Assembly: GCA_029876055.1 (NCBI GenBank) | Contig: CM056876.1 | Span: 3,100,001 to 3,164,000 of the forward strand | Origin: Madurella fahalii | Lineage: Eukaryota > Ascomycota > Sordariomycetes > Sordariales | DNA: 64,000 bases | Direction: 5' to 3' | Shown here: positions 48,006-58,808 of the stretch, in pieces | Layout: every line of letters starts with the position of its first letter | How positions within the stretch are numbered: position 1 is the stretch's first letter | Notes under the pieces: generated by a model | What the model saw: only the letters and a program-made list of their open reading frames with translations | Database searches by the model: none | Told to the model about the DNA's origin: nothing | Made by a program: the position numbers and the translations under genes

Positions 48006-50699
48006 TTATTGGCCCACAAAAGTCCATGGCAGCTCGCCGCCAACGTCACCCTCAATCCGTACCAACATCGGCTCGTCTCCCGGGACCAGGTCAAACCCGT
48101 TATCGCTGAGTTTGACGCCTTGTCGCTCAGAGAACACAAGGCCCTTAACCGGCTTTTCCGCCGAAACCTCGGCAAGCCCCTGACTGATATGTCTCACGCT
48201 AACTCCTCTGTCCGCAAAGTCAAGGTACTTGATAGGATCGGGCCAGGAAATGTCACTGCTCACCCGCACCTCATCCACCCACAGCGAAGCCTGAACGACT
48301 AATGGTTCGGGCGTCACTCCATCATCCCACTCAACCTTGAGGCCCTGCAACACTTCGGTACACCCATTCGCCTGTACCTCCACCCCTTTCTCAAGCCTCT
48401 CTCTCACCTCCTGTCCCGTTTTTACCGAGACGAACCTCACCACCACCCTCCCCTTCACGGTCTCCAACTGCGAACTCGCAACCCAAACATCAACCTCTAC
48501 ATCCCTCACCCCCTTCCTCGGATCCACATGCCCAGTATCCCTCCTCCACAGCTCATCCGCCGGCCTGCTCGTCCAATCATGAAACCTCCTCGCCACCCCA
48601 ACCGCAACAGGCTGCATCGCCCGCTTGATGGCATACCACGCCGGCTTCCTCACCAAGAAATAATCCACCACGGCCCAACTCACCCCGGGCCAGCAGTCAT
48701 TCAGCTGCCAGACCAGCACCCCACCACACCGTCTCGCCCTCGATCCTACCCCCCACTGCCTCCGCCAGGCTTTGTATCCCGCCGCGACAGCGTCAGCCTG
48801 CAAGACTTGCGTCAGGTGGATGAAGCGCTCCAGGTCCGTCTCACCACCACTACCACCGCCCCTGCCCCCGCCGCCCCCGCCGGGGTAAAGCCGGAAATTC
48901 TCCCCCAGATACGCCATCAGGCGCCGCGTGTGGGACACGGCCTTGGTATGGAAGTCCAGCGTCGCGCTGCCGGGGTACCGCTCGGCGGGGTCCGACACGA
49001 AGCGGGCGACGGTGTCGGCGTGCGGGTAGGCGGGCATGCCGAACTCGCTGACGAACCGGCCGCCCATGCGCGCCAGCTGCTGCCACGGCCGCGCCGCGCC
49101 GTTCCACAGCTCCCACTGGTGCACGTCGCCCACCGACGCGTCGACCCGGAGCGTCGTGCTGCTCCCGTTCCCCCACGGACTGCCCGGGTGGTAGGGAGCT
49201 CCGCTACTGCTGCTGTTGCTGCTGCTGCCGTACTCGGCGGCCAGCACGGTCGGGAGCAGGTGCTCGTAGATGTAGCGCGCCGGGAAGCTGGAGGCGAGCC
49301 AGTTGGCGTGGTCCTTGTCGTGGAAGTCGTAGGAGAGGTTGTAGCGCTCGATCAGCTGGTAGTCTTCGTTGTTGCCGCACCAGAGGACGAGGGAGGGGTG
49401 GTGGCGGAGCCGGCGGATGTTGTGGCGCGCCTCGGCAGAGACCGAGTCAAGGAAGGACGGGTAGGTGGGGTACGAGGCGCAGGCAAACATGAAGTCCTGC
49501 CAGACGAGGATGCCGAGGGAGTCGCAGGCGTCGTAGAAGGCCGCGTGTTCGTAGATACCACCGCCCCACACTCGGATCATGTTCTGGTTGCCCTCGGCCA
49601 GGAGAGAGATCCAATCCCGGTAGCGCTGCGGGGCGATCTGCGGGAGGAAGCTGTCAGCTGGGATCCAGCATGAGCCGCCGGCGAAGATGTCGATGTCGTT
49701 GATGTGGAAGTAGAAGGATTGGCCGAACTCGTCAGATTCTTGGATCAGTTCGACCTTGCGGAAACCGATGGTTTGGTGCTCCTCGGCGAGGACGGTTGAT
49801 CCGTCGTCGGCAATGCTCCGCAGGCGCAACTCGTAGAGGTTCTGGGCGCCATAGCCTCGTGGCCACCACAAATGTGGCTTTTCCAAGGCGAACTTTGCTG
49901 AAGTGTATCTCCATGATTCCAGCCCATCATCTCTCAGAGGCCCATCGAGCGGATTGTCGTTGCTCTCCCTTAAGGCCATGACTTGGTGTCCATCGAAAAG
50001 GAGTTCAACCTCAATGTGAGCGGCCGGGCCGACAATCTGGGCGTGGATGCTGACCTCAAGCTGCAGCGGTGTCCCCTGGCTCATGAAGAGCTGGTAGTCG
50101 ACTCTGATGTTTTCAATCCTGCTAATGTATGCCTCCAACCGCACCGGCTTCCAGGGCCCACAAGTCAACAATATTGGTCCCCAGTCCCAGCCCCAGTGGT
50201 ACTGGGCCTTCCGAACCGGCCCCCTGCTGACCTCTGTCTGGTGAACTATGAAGTCGTGTTCCGGGTGCTCTTTGACAAGGTCAAGACCGCGGCGGCGAGC
50301 GGGTTTAAACACAATCTCCAGCGTGTTCTCAGCGTTAGAAAGTATGCCATCAACGCTGACGCGGTGCTCAGTAAACATGTTATCTGATTGCAGAATGACA
50401 TTTTCGTTGAGCATCACGGTAGCGAAAGTGTCGAGCCCCTCAAAGACTAGATCGACCGCGGTGCCAGGAATCCAAGTCGTATCAAGGGTCACGAATGTGG
50501 TCCGGTAGTGCCACGTTCGTTCAGCAACCCAGGACGCTTCCAGCTCGTTCAGGTCCCGATTAGGGTCTGGGATTCGCCCGTGGTGTACGAGCTCCGTGTG
50601 CACATTGCTGGGCACTTGCGAAACGGGCAGCCATTTCTCATCCGTCTCACACTTGAACTCCCATCCAAATGAGAGGACTTGTATCGTGTGCCGTGTCAT
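48006..50699 (-). CDS. mndB: beta-mannosidase, GH2, intracellular type B
   Basis: A single 897-aa frame without introns. The N-terminal sugar-binding domain begins LSFGWEFKCETDEKWLPVSQ and VPSNVHTELVHHGRIPDPN, followed by RKAQYHWGWDWGPILLTCGP, the hallmark of beta-mannosidases. The acid/base Glu lies in SLVLWCGNNEDYQ (about residue 443) and the nucleophile Glu in GRFVSEFGMPAYPH (about residue 550). LVWQLNDCWPGVSWAVVDY is typical of the barrel end. There is no signal peptide, which fits the intracellular mndB clade that removes terminal beta-mannose from manno-oligosaccharides taken up from mannan or N-glycans. A Gly-rich insert (PGGGGGGRGGGSGGE, about residue 600) and a Ser-rich insert are unusual low-complexity loops. 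An ABC exporter and an AKR lie nearby but no other mannan gene does. Confidence 0.93.
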   Translation of the reverse strand: MTRHTIQVLSFGWEFKCETDEKWLPVSQVPSNVHTELVHHGRIPDPNRDLNELEASWVAERTWHYRTTFVTLDTTWIPGTAVDLVFEGLDTFATVMLNENVILQSDNMFTEHRVSVDGILSNAENTLEIVFKPARRRGLDLVKEHPEHDFIVHQTEVSRGPVRKAQYHWGWDWGPILLTCGPWKPVRLEAYISRIENIRVDYQLFMSQGTPLQLEVSIHAQIVGPAAHIEVELLFDGHQVMALRESNDNPLDGPLRDDGLESWRYTSAKFALEKPHLWWPRGYGAQNLYELRLRSIADDGSTVLAEEHQTIGFRKVELIQESDEFGQSFYFHINDIDIFAGGSCWIPADSFLPQIAPQRYRDWISLLAEGNQNMIRVWGGGIYEHAAFYDACDSLGILVWQDFMFACASYPTYPSFLDSVSAEARHNIRRLRHHPSLVLWCGNNEDYQLIERYNLSYDFHDKDHANWLASSFPARYIYEHLLPTVLAAEYGSSSNSSSSGAPYHPGSPWGNGSSTTLRVDASVGDVHQWELWNGAARPWQQLARMGGRFVSEFGMPAYPHADTVARFVSDPAERYPGSATLDFHTKAVSHTRRLMAYLGENFRLYPGGGGGGRGGGSGGETDLERFIHLTQVLQADAVAAGYKAWRRQWGVGSRARRCGGVLVWQLNDCWPGVSWAVVDYFLVRKPAWYAIKRAMQPVAVGVARRFHDWTSRPADELWRRDTGHVDPRKGVRDVEVDVWVASSQLETVKGRVVVRFVSVKTGQEVRERLEKGVEVQANGCTEVLQGLKVEWDDGVTPEPLVVQASLWVDEVRVSSDISWPDPIKYLDFADRGVSVRHISQGLAEVSAEKPVKGLVFSERQGVKLSDNGFDLVPGDEPMLVRIEGDVGGELPWTFVGQ

Positions 50700-51302
50700 G
50701 CTGAAGTTGCTGTATACTGGATTCAGTTGTTGGTTGACAATGGCTCCAACACTCCATCAACTACTAGTACTCCACTAGTAGTGGTACTGCCCAACCACCC
50801 TGCGATGTAACCCCATTCACCAATCAGCCCTCTTCTAAAGTAAGCTAAGATGACCTATCTTGCCCCGGAGCCCAAGAACGCAGAATAATAGAAGGTAGTT
50901 ATAGTTGCCGCCGGATCTCGGTATGCGCATTAACCCCAGCTCCTAATACCTAACTAGGTTTTACCATCATAGCAATGTAAAGATAGTTAGGGTGATAGTA
51001 CTATCCGCACCAGAACCAGAGACTGCTTTAAAAGAGCTCCAGGTAAGCCAGAATCTGCCCTACTCCAGTGAGGACTCTTCATCCAGGTGACATTTGATCG
51101 CTATCTCCATCGGCCGTTTCAACACGTCACTAATCTCATGTATCCTATAGTCTTATAAATTTAAGCCAGTTCAGAGGCTGTACCGTACCTTTCCAAGGCT
51201 TCTATCATTCACCTCGCATATAGTAGCCTTCCCTCCCTCCTTTTGGGTCAATCACTCAACTCCGTCCTCCCGTGTCCCAGCATCCGCTGAGACAAAATTC
51301 AG

Positions 51303-51333
<31 letters not shown>

Positions 51334-51558
51334 AGCACTCTAATCAATCGTTTCCACCACTCCTTCCAATCCCAGACTACCAATAGATTGTTTCTCTGAT
51401 TTTCCCAATTTTGTGCTCTGAATGTTGACAGGAGATCAGTACTGTACTAGCTAGTGATATAGCACCCCCATACAGCCATTAAAGCCAGGGTTTCGCAAGC
51501 GACAGCTTCCAGTGAAAAGACACAGTAGCCTTCGCTACTACTATCGCATCCCACACAA
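50700..51558. other. intergenic with hairpin and ATC microsatellite
   Basis: About 0.86 kb between the start of the beta-mannosidase (minus) and the stop of the MFS transporter (minus). It contains a perfect 8-bp hairpin at 50760-50782 and (ATC)9 at 51305-51333. No gene was seen. Confidence 0.5.
51305..51333. repeat. (ATC)n trinucleotide microsatellite
   Basis: Nine exact ATC units plus two bases lie in the gap between the two minus-strand genes. Confidence 0.9.
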
Positions 51559-53683
51559 TCACGATCTCAAAGCCCTTTCACTCGCGTCATCCTCGACCCC
51601 CTTCTCCAAGCCCTTATCCTCAGCAGCATCAGCCTTCTGCACTCTGCCTGCAGTCCACTGCCGGATCCTTTTCCCAAGTAAGTACAAAACCGGAATCCCG
51701 ATCGACGCAACAATCATCACCTCTGCATAAATCACAAACGTATTCAAAAACCCCCTCTGGGCAATCCACACCGTCGACTTGCTGGACAGGAAAAAAGCGA
51801 TGATAATCCTCAGACTCGAGACATTCACCAGCACTGGGCCTGCCCACATGGGGTAGCTCTCGACCACATACACGTTGACCACGGACAGCACCACGAGGAA
51901 CGCAAAGATGATGAGGAAGGACCCCACCATCAGCACCGCCCAGTGCGCGTTGGCCTGGCCGGCCCAGCCAAAGATGAACGTCCCCGCGATGCCCGCCACG
52001 AACGGCAGCATGACGTTAAGCAGGTGGTGCTCGGGCTCGCGCGCGCCGCCGTTGCGCCGCGCGACGGCGTTGGAAACGCGATCAGCAACAGGCCCGCCAA
52101 AGAAGTAGACGAGCCCCGTGGCGGCGATGAAGGGGAGGACGGAGAGGCCCGTGTGTTGGAATTGCCAGCTGTGTGGGTGGTGAGCACTTGTCGTTATCCC
52201 AATATGGGTATGCAAGAAAGGAATCGCTCACCCCTGTGAGAGCAGCGCAAATGAACCAATCTGCTGCGCTGCCGAGTTGACTATGACAAAGATGCTGTTC
52301 GCGGCCGTAGCCCAGAGAATGGCGGGGAATGGGGTGGTGCGCAGGGTGTTAAGCATCGACATCCCCGCCTGTTTCCATTCGAATCCATTCTGGAAGACGC
52401 CTATGTATGTCCATTTAGTGGGAGCAGAATATGTGTTGTAGTCTAGTTCTGGCCGGTTTCCTCCCGGTTCGATAGGGTGAAGCTGCTGGCCACCTGGGTG
52501 TCAAGCGTTAGTACCAAACGAAATACCTTTCTTAAAGAGAGTAAATCGACTGCGGAATTCATACTCAGCTCTTCCTTGGATCTGAGCCAGCGTGTCTCGG
52601 GGACAAATACGAATAACAGGATCCAAGCGCCGATGCCTAAGCCAGATGTGATATAGTACAGCCATCGCCAATCGTGGTTCGACGCAATATACGGTGTGAC
52701 AGTACCCAACGCCGTGATCACAATCCCCTGGCTCGACACGATGGCCGCCATGGCCTTGTTTCGCTGGTGGATGAAGACCATGTCCTGAAGGATGAGGGGA
52801 ATCAGGGCTTCCACGGCACCGGCTCCGAGGCCCTGACAATCTCAGTCAATCAAGGTCAAAATCAAGAGTGCCTTGGCCAAGTGCATCGCCTACCTGCATT
52901 GCACGAGCCGCCAGGTGAGCATCAAGCGAGGTGCTCGTGGCAGCGACGAGCCCACCGACCCAAGCGCAAACCCCGGCAAACAGCAGAACTGGCCGTCGAC
53001 CGATGGCGATAGACAACGGTACGAGGAAACTATAGCCGGCTGATCAGTAGGTATAAAACTGGGGAAAACATTTCGAGACTCACTAGCTAGCAACCCCGTT
53101 GCTCAACAACGGAACAGTTGCTAGCATGGAAACTTTCTCAATGTCGGCAGGCACAACGCCCGGCGGGATGATGGCAAAGGGGTTGACGCCCGTGGCCGAC
53201 CCGCCGCTGATGGCGCGGAAATCCACCGTGTTGAGGATGCGCACGTCAACGCCCGAGTAGTAGAGCAGGAATAGGGGAATGAGGCTGCCGATGATGATCT
53301 CTGCCGACAAGGCCAGGGAGCCAACTGTAGTTATTCGTCAGACAGCCGGCCTGGCGAGGACACAGGGCGTCCGCTTACAGAAGCAGAGGCTTCCAATGGC
53401 CGCCCATTTCCGCCACTGCGGCAAGTTCAGGGGATCTAGATGTGATAGCTCCTGTTAGCCACCCGGCATTCGTTGAGTGTGTGGCTGCCGACCTTTAGGA
53501 TCCGGACTTGGCGCCTGTCCACAATCACATCAGCATCCCCGATGGTGGCATTATCGTGTCAACCGGAATAGATTTTCGCCTTACAGGAATCAAACGTATT
53601 TGTCCATTCTCGTACAGAGAAGTTGTGCCAACGATCTGAGCGCCAGCACTCTCGTCTTGGGCGTTTTCGTTGACGGGCGCCAT
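51559..53683 (-). CDS. MFS transporter, fungal DHA1-like type
   Basis: Eight exons join in phase: 53683-53564, 53514-53493, 53435-53379, 53324-53084, 53029-52894, 52832-52565, 52493-52232 and 52168-51559 (571 aa). The cytoplasmic N-terminus runs through TTSLYENGQIRLIP and PSPDPKDPLNLPQWRKW, a common signature of fungal MFS exporters and permeases. Membrane segments follow (FFGSLALSAEIIIGSLIPLF, IAIGRRPVLLFAGVCAWVGG, SQGIVITALGTV, PETRWLRSKEELS). The second half contains FQNGFEWKQAGMSM and a final pair of helices, then a charged tail (AEDKGLEKGVEDD). About 12 membrane helices are expected. Exon 2 is only 22 nt. The substrate is unknown; nearby metabolic genes do not identify one. Confidence 0.85.
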
Positions 53684-55096
53684 CGTAGTTTCTGCTATCC
53701 TGACGCGGACCGATCCTGCAGTCCGCCTTTTGTGGGCGCTTACCAGAGCATGCCACGAGCAGCGTTCGTAATCAACAAACTTCACGATCTAGAAATATGC
53801 CAAGTGAGGCGACAACAAGGGGCAGGAGTGGCGTTGGATATGTATAATTAGACAGATGGGTGTAGTACTGCCGGAGAAGTCCCTGAATCCTCAAACCCAT
53901 GGCGCTCATGCAACAAGAGAGCACCCGCTTGGTAAGTATCGTGAAACTGGCTTCGGGGGGACGGAGCAGCAGCTGACTGCGTTGCTCGCTCCACATGCAC
54001 AACATTGCAGTCTACATAAACGAGAGGCTACGCAAGTGCGCACAAGCGCACGGCAAAGAAACAAACCCAAGTACACACCGAAACGCATCGTCAGGATTCG
54101 CCTCAACCATGGAATGACTGCGCTCAGGGAATGCGATTGGCTGCCGAGCAACGGCTCAAACAACGTCGAGGCCGAAAAAGTGCATTGGAACCAGGATTGC
54201 AGTCGTTATCGCTCTATAAATCCTGGTGATATTGCCCAAGCATAATTAGCCTTGGACTGAGACGGAGGATGGAGAAACGGAGGGCTCGTTTGATCAACGA
54301 GGAGATGGCGTGTTCTAGTTTGTGTTGCGTACCACGTCGTACGTCGCCATGGAACAAATGCTCAGAAGGGACGATGCGGAGCCAAGAATTCGGTGGGGTT
54401 TTTGCACCAGCTGCCCTACCGCCCTAGCGCAGTGACCCCCCTGCCCGGCAGATGAGCCGCTTGCGAGTGCAACCAGCCGAGCCTGGCCCCTGCTCCATGA
54501 GCCTGCTCCTCGGTGCACGACGATCAGGGTGATAATTGTTTCCAGGCATATAGCACGGTCAATGGTTGTTACGGTAATTTGGAGTCATGTCTACAGTAAT
54601 CTCTAGATCCCAGGTAGCCCCGGAAAGCCTAGAACGTCCAGCGAAGCCTGATGATCTTTCCGGCTGTTCGGTTCGCGGGGATCGCCCGCTGGTCTACGTA
54701 CTCCATCGACCCACTGATCGCTCAGGACCTGGCCGTCACTCCCCACGCCGTTACACCTCCCGTAACATAGAGAACCCATTAGGAATGCCTTCCGACCATG
54801 GCACACGCGGCATGAAAACGCTCTGCCATTTCAAACTTAAGTATTATCATTCTATCGGTCTCGACCGCTTCTCTTAAGTAGTTGCCAATCCCACTTCCTC
54901 CCCCTCTCCCAAGGTGTAACACCGGACACATACAAGATTCGAAAGCAGTTTCCAAGGGATAGACATAAAAAGAAAACCTTCTGCATAAGGCGGCCAGTTG
55001 CCTGCATGGGACCTCGTCTGAGAGCCCGCTGTAAAATTCTCCGCGTCTGAGGCCAGTGGCCCAACGACGACTCCAGAGCACCCTCGACCCGAATGC
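53684..55096. other. intergenic, no supported gene
   Basis: About 1.4 kb between the start of the MFS transporter (minus) and the stop of ubc6 (minus). A 129-codon plus-strand frame at 53856-54245 and shorter frames show no family motifs or splice structure. Confidence 0.45.
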
Positions 55097-56024
55097 TTAC
55101 GAGCTACCTTCTCCTAGGAGCCGCGCAATCAGTACATAGACAAATATTATGGCGCCAGCCAGCATCAGCTTGTTGCGGAATAACCAGCCCTGCCCAGCGT
55201 CCCTTTGCTGGATCACGGCGTCCACCACGGCGTGTGCTTGATGGCCGCTCCCAGCGGCAATGCCAAGCTGGGGCCCGCATGAAGTGCCCCCGTTCTCGAC
55301 AATCTTGTTCCCGGTAGCAGTATCGATCTTGTTCTCGCGCATCCACTTCCAGTTCTCTTGGTCGATATCGGGCCATTCCGATTTGAACTTAGCCCCGCCG
55401 TCGCCGGCTTTGATATTACCCTTGCCAGCCCCGTGCTCAGGCTTCATGTGCGATCCGCCGCCCGTCGAGTTCCACCATCGTGAGCGTGCCGCGTGGTACT
55501 TCCGCTCCGCCTCGCTGGCAGACACGGAGCCCGTCGTCATCTCCTCCGACGTCATAAACGAGAGCAGGCCGATAAGAATCGTCGACACCTCCCAGGCCGG
55601 ATTGAAGGAACGCGGGTGGAAGTCTGAGATCGACAGACATAATCTGCTAGACGGTTGGAATCTGCCAGAAGGTGTGTGCATTCGGATCGCCGGCGGCGCA
55701 AATGGGTAATTCGGGGGGAACATTAGTGTGCCCCAGTACTGGCCCCCGTGGTACGGTGTGTTTTCCGGGCCGGTAATTATGTAGTGCCATCTTCGACCTG
55801 TCAGCGCTCGATAACTGGGATTGCGGGGAAGGCCTTACTCTAGGATGTTTGACTCGGACGGGTGTGCTATAATATAGGGAGGCGGATTCTCCGAAATGGT
55901 TTGGTACTCGCGCGCCAACTTTCCACATCAAGAGCGGTTAGCCCGTACTGTACCACTCGCTCGGAGCGATCATAGAGAGGGGGTGTTGGACACGTACGCG
56001 CTTCTGCGCCGCACGACTGGCCAT
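55097..56024 (-). CDS. ubc6: ubiquitin-conjugating enzyme E2, ER-anchored Ubc6/UBE2J type
   Basis: Three exons, 56024-55998, 55918-55839 and 55790-55097, give 266 aa. The start MASRAAQKR joins LAREYQTISENPPPYIIAHP, then EWHYIITGPENTPYHGGQYW and MFPPNYPFAPPAIRMHTPSG. The active-site Cys lies in SSRLCLSISDFHP, the wording that marks the Ubc6 class. NPAWEVSTILIGLLSFM and the linker GSVSASEAERKYHA follow. The C-terminus ends in one hydrophobic helix, NKLMLAGAIIFVYVLIARLLG, a tail anchor in the ER membrane. Ubc6 ubiquitinates substrates with the Doa10 ligase in ER-associated degradation. The acceptor in exon 3 lies after a nearby alternative AG, chosen because it keeps EWHYIITGP intact. It is divergent from sam50, with 0.5 kb between starts. 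Confidence 0.94.
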
Positions 56025-56525
56025 CGCCGGGCGATCGGCTCCGGAGGGCTGCCGCCTGTCAAACGAGGGAACGGGTGGGCTCGCGCCTAAAGAGAAAGCA
56101 GGCAAACGAATGTCAAGTGTCAACCGAGCGCGGTCGATGGGCGCGTTGGAGGTGTCTGATGATCAAATGTTCTAGGGGGGAAAGGGGGTCAGTATGCCCG
56201 GAGGTGGATGGTGGCGGCGAACTGGTTTTAAGGGTTGCAGCTGAACATTGGATTCGGCCGACCAGGGTGTCGCCTGTTGGCCTTGTTGGTCAATGTGGCA
56301 AGTGGGGGCATGATCCCACTCAGCCACAGGAAAACCGAACCAAAAGATGCAACTGTGGGGCTGGTGTGCTTTGGCCCGGCAGCACCCGGCAGCACCCGAT
56401 CCAAGCATCCCAAGCTGCCAGCGGGACCGACTTCGAAAGTTTGCAAGCCAACAAGTCCGCAAACAGGCCTGCGACTCTGCCGTGACCACCATCAACCGTT
56501 GAGGGACGCACCAATTGCCGCCTCA
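56025..56525. promoter_or_regulatory. divergent promoter of ubc6 and sam50
   Basis: This 0.5 kb separates the starts of ubc6 (56024, minus) and sam50 (56526, plus) and must hold both promoters. A short tandem of GGCAGCACCC occurs near 56379-56398. No named element was recognised. Confidence 0.4.
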
Positions 56526-58325
56526 ATGGCTGCCTCTCTCGGTTTAGGCGGCAGCAATGTAAGCTACCACATCCCCAGTCGCAATCCTGTCCCTATTGCT
56601 GAGCTATTAGCTCTAAGTTGCGGGTTCAAGTTGCTAGGTATAGTTCTGACTAACAACTCTCGCAGGCCGTCGAGGGGCCTAACGCGCCCCGCGAAAGCAC
56701 GATACATCAGGCTTCTCGGGGTTCGGCACACATGGTAAATCTCGATCTGGACCCGCCGTTTACCCCCAAGCACAAGTGCTAATCAGGTACCTGGCTGCAG
56801 CTCGACGAGCATCTCCTTACTCCCGCCTCGATCAACTCACTCGAAGTCCATGGGGCTACCAATACCAGGAGGAGTCTACTTGACCATGTCATCAAGCCTC
56901 TTGTAGAAGACAGCGCCATTCCCGGAACCACGCTGGGCCAGGTCCTCGAGCGCGTGGGGGCAGCTACCAAGAAGCTCTCCCGATTCGGTGCGCCGTACCT
57001 CCAGAAATGCATTACAGCCCGAAGGAGCCCCTCGCTAACTTGGTAGTTACGGGATAGATATCTTCAAGGAGGAAGGGTTCAACGTGTTCCTCTCCGAAGC
57101 GCAACGCCCCAAGTCCGCCGCCCCAACCGGCCGGACCGACCTCGACATCTCCATCCGTGTCAAGGAGAAATCGCGCCTGGTCTTTAGCGCGGGCACCGAC
57201 TTCGGCAACGCAGAGGGCTCCGCATACACCAACGCCGTAGCGCGAAACATCTTTGGCGGCGCCGAGACGCTCACCGTCAACGCCAGCACCGGCACCCGGA
57301 CGCGATCCGCCTACAACGCCATCTTCTCCACGCCGGTCAACGGCAACCCCGACCTCCGCCTCTCCATCGAGGGCCTGCGCTCAGCAACCCAAAAGCCCTG
57401 GGCCTCGCACGAAGAGCACCTCACCGGCGGCAACCTCCGCCTCGCCTGGCTAACCCCGACCAACGACAGCCACACCCTCTCCTACTCGACCGCCTGGCGC
57501 CAGCTGACCAACCTCTCGGCCACCGCCTCCCCCACCGTCCGCGCCGACGCGGGCGACTCCCTCAAGAGCTCCCTCACGCACACCTTCACGCGCGACCGGC
57601 GGGACAACCCGACCCTCCCGCAGTCCGGCTACCTGGTGCGGACCGTCTCGGAGCTCGCCGGCTGGGGGCCCCTGAAGGGCGACGTTTCCTTCGCCAAGGC
57701 CGAGCTCGAAGCCTCGGGCGCCGTGCCGTTATTCGCGGGCCGCACCCCGCGCGGCTTCTCCCTCGGCGCCGGCCTCCGCATGGGCGTCCTCTACCCGCTC
57801 CCGATGGGGGGCTTCTCGCTCTCCTCGGGGGCCCCCAACACCCTCCCGAGCCGCGTCAACGACCGCTTCCAGCTCGGCGGGCCCACCGACGTGCGCGGGT
57901 TCAAGCTGGGCGGGCTGGGGCCCCACGACGGGGCCGACGCCGTCGGCGGGGACGTGTTTGCCGCTGGCAGCGTCAACATGCTCGTCCCCCTGCCCCGCAC
58001 GTCCGGCGCGGACTCGCCGCTGAGGTTGCAGGTGTTTGCGAATGCCGGGCGGTTGGTGGCGCTGAGAAATCGGAGGAGTCAGGCCAAGGGTGGTGCCGGG
58101 GCAGAGAGGCCGCTGGGGATGGACTCGAAGACGGTCTTCAACGGGATGAAGGCGGCGGTTGGGGAGCTTGTGAACGGTCTGCCCAGCTTGGCGGCGGGCG
58201 TCGGGTTGGTGTATGCACACCCTGTCGCGAGGTTTGAGCTGAACTTTAGCCTGCCGCTGGCGCTGCGGAAGGGGGAGGAAGGGAGGAAAGGGTTGCAGGT
58301 TGGCGTGGGCATCAACTTTCTGTAG
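56526..58325 (+). CDS. sam50: mitochondrial sorting and assembly machinery subunit Sam50 (Tob55)
   Basis: A phase-consistent four-exon model is 56526-56558, 56666-56734, 56801-56987 and 57058-58325 (518 aa). The POTRA region reads SINSLEVHGATNTRRSLLDH and GTTLGQVLERVGAATKKLSR, then DIFKEEGFNVFLSEAQR. A bacterial-surface-antigen/Omp85 beta-barrel fills the rest: RLVFSAGTDFGNAEGSAYTN, ARNIFGGAETLTVNASTGTR, HTFTRDRRDNPTLPQSGYL (a conserved Sam50 strand and loop) and NDRFQLGGPTDVRGFKLGGL near the end, which is the conserved L6 loop with the (V)RGF motif. Sam50 inserts beta-barrel proteins into the mitochondrial outer membrane and is essential in fungi. The first two exons are short and less certain than the barrel exon. 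The gene is convergent with the PDR transporter. Confidence 0.92.
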
Positions 58326-58808
58326 TGTAATTCCGTCATGGTTGTATAGAGATGTATCATTACACAACGGGATGTGGGAGTGGGAAAAGAGGCGAGCTTT
58401 GTGTTCGCCAGCTCATCCTTTGATGCCGTCATCTACCGACAGCAAAGTTGGCCGGAATCTATTCGAGTCTATCGTATAATATATATAAATATATGCAAAC
58501 GCACCACCCATCATGGCCAGAATCTATGTTAGACATTAAACAAAAAAAGGAAATAAAGGAGTGTACACAGTATTGTACATTATCCCCATGCGATTTGATA
58601 TCTAAAGTTTGGGCTAGGGAGAAAAAAAAACATTGGAATGGAATGAAATGAAGATGCAAACGAAAACGAAGCATCGCTCTTCGACAAAAGCAAAGACTGC
58701 AGCGAAAACGTCGTCATGTCATGGCTGACAACCGATCTAAATAAAACGGGTGGAAATGATGGCCAACAGTAACGTTTGCTATTTCGAAGTTCGGCAGGAT
58801 AAGCTCGC
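58326..58808. other. intergenic between convergent sam50 and PDR transporter
   Basis: About 0.48 kb of AT-rich DNA expected to hold the two 3' UTRs and terminators. An AT-rich ATATATAAATATATG stretch lies near 58480-58495 and A-rich runs lie near 58540 and 58620. No gene was seen. Confidence 0.5.

Noticed and set aside
48528..49673. A 381-codon plus-strand frame.
   Set aside because: It is antisense to the beta-mannosidase barrel domain. GC-rich third positions leave the opposite strand open, and the translation is Pro/Arg-rich without motifs.
53856..54245. A 129-codon plus-strand frame between the MFS transporter and ubc6.
   Set aside because: No family motif or codon pattern like that of the neighbours; treated as chance.
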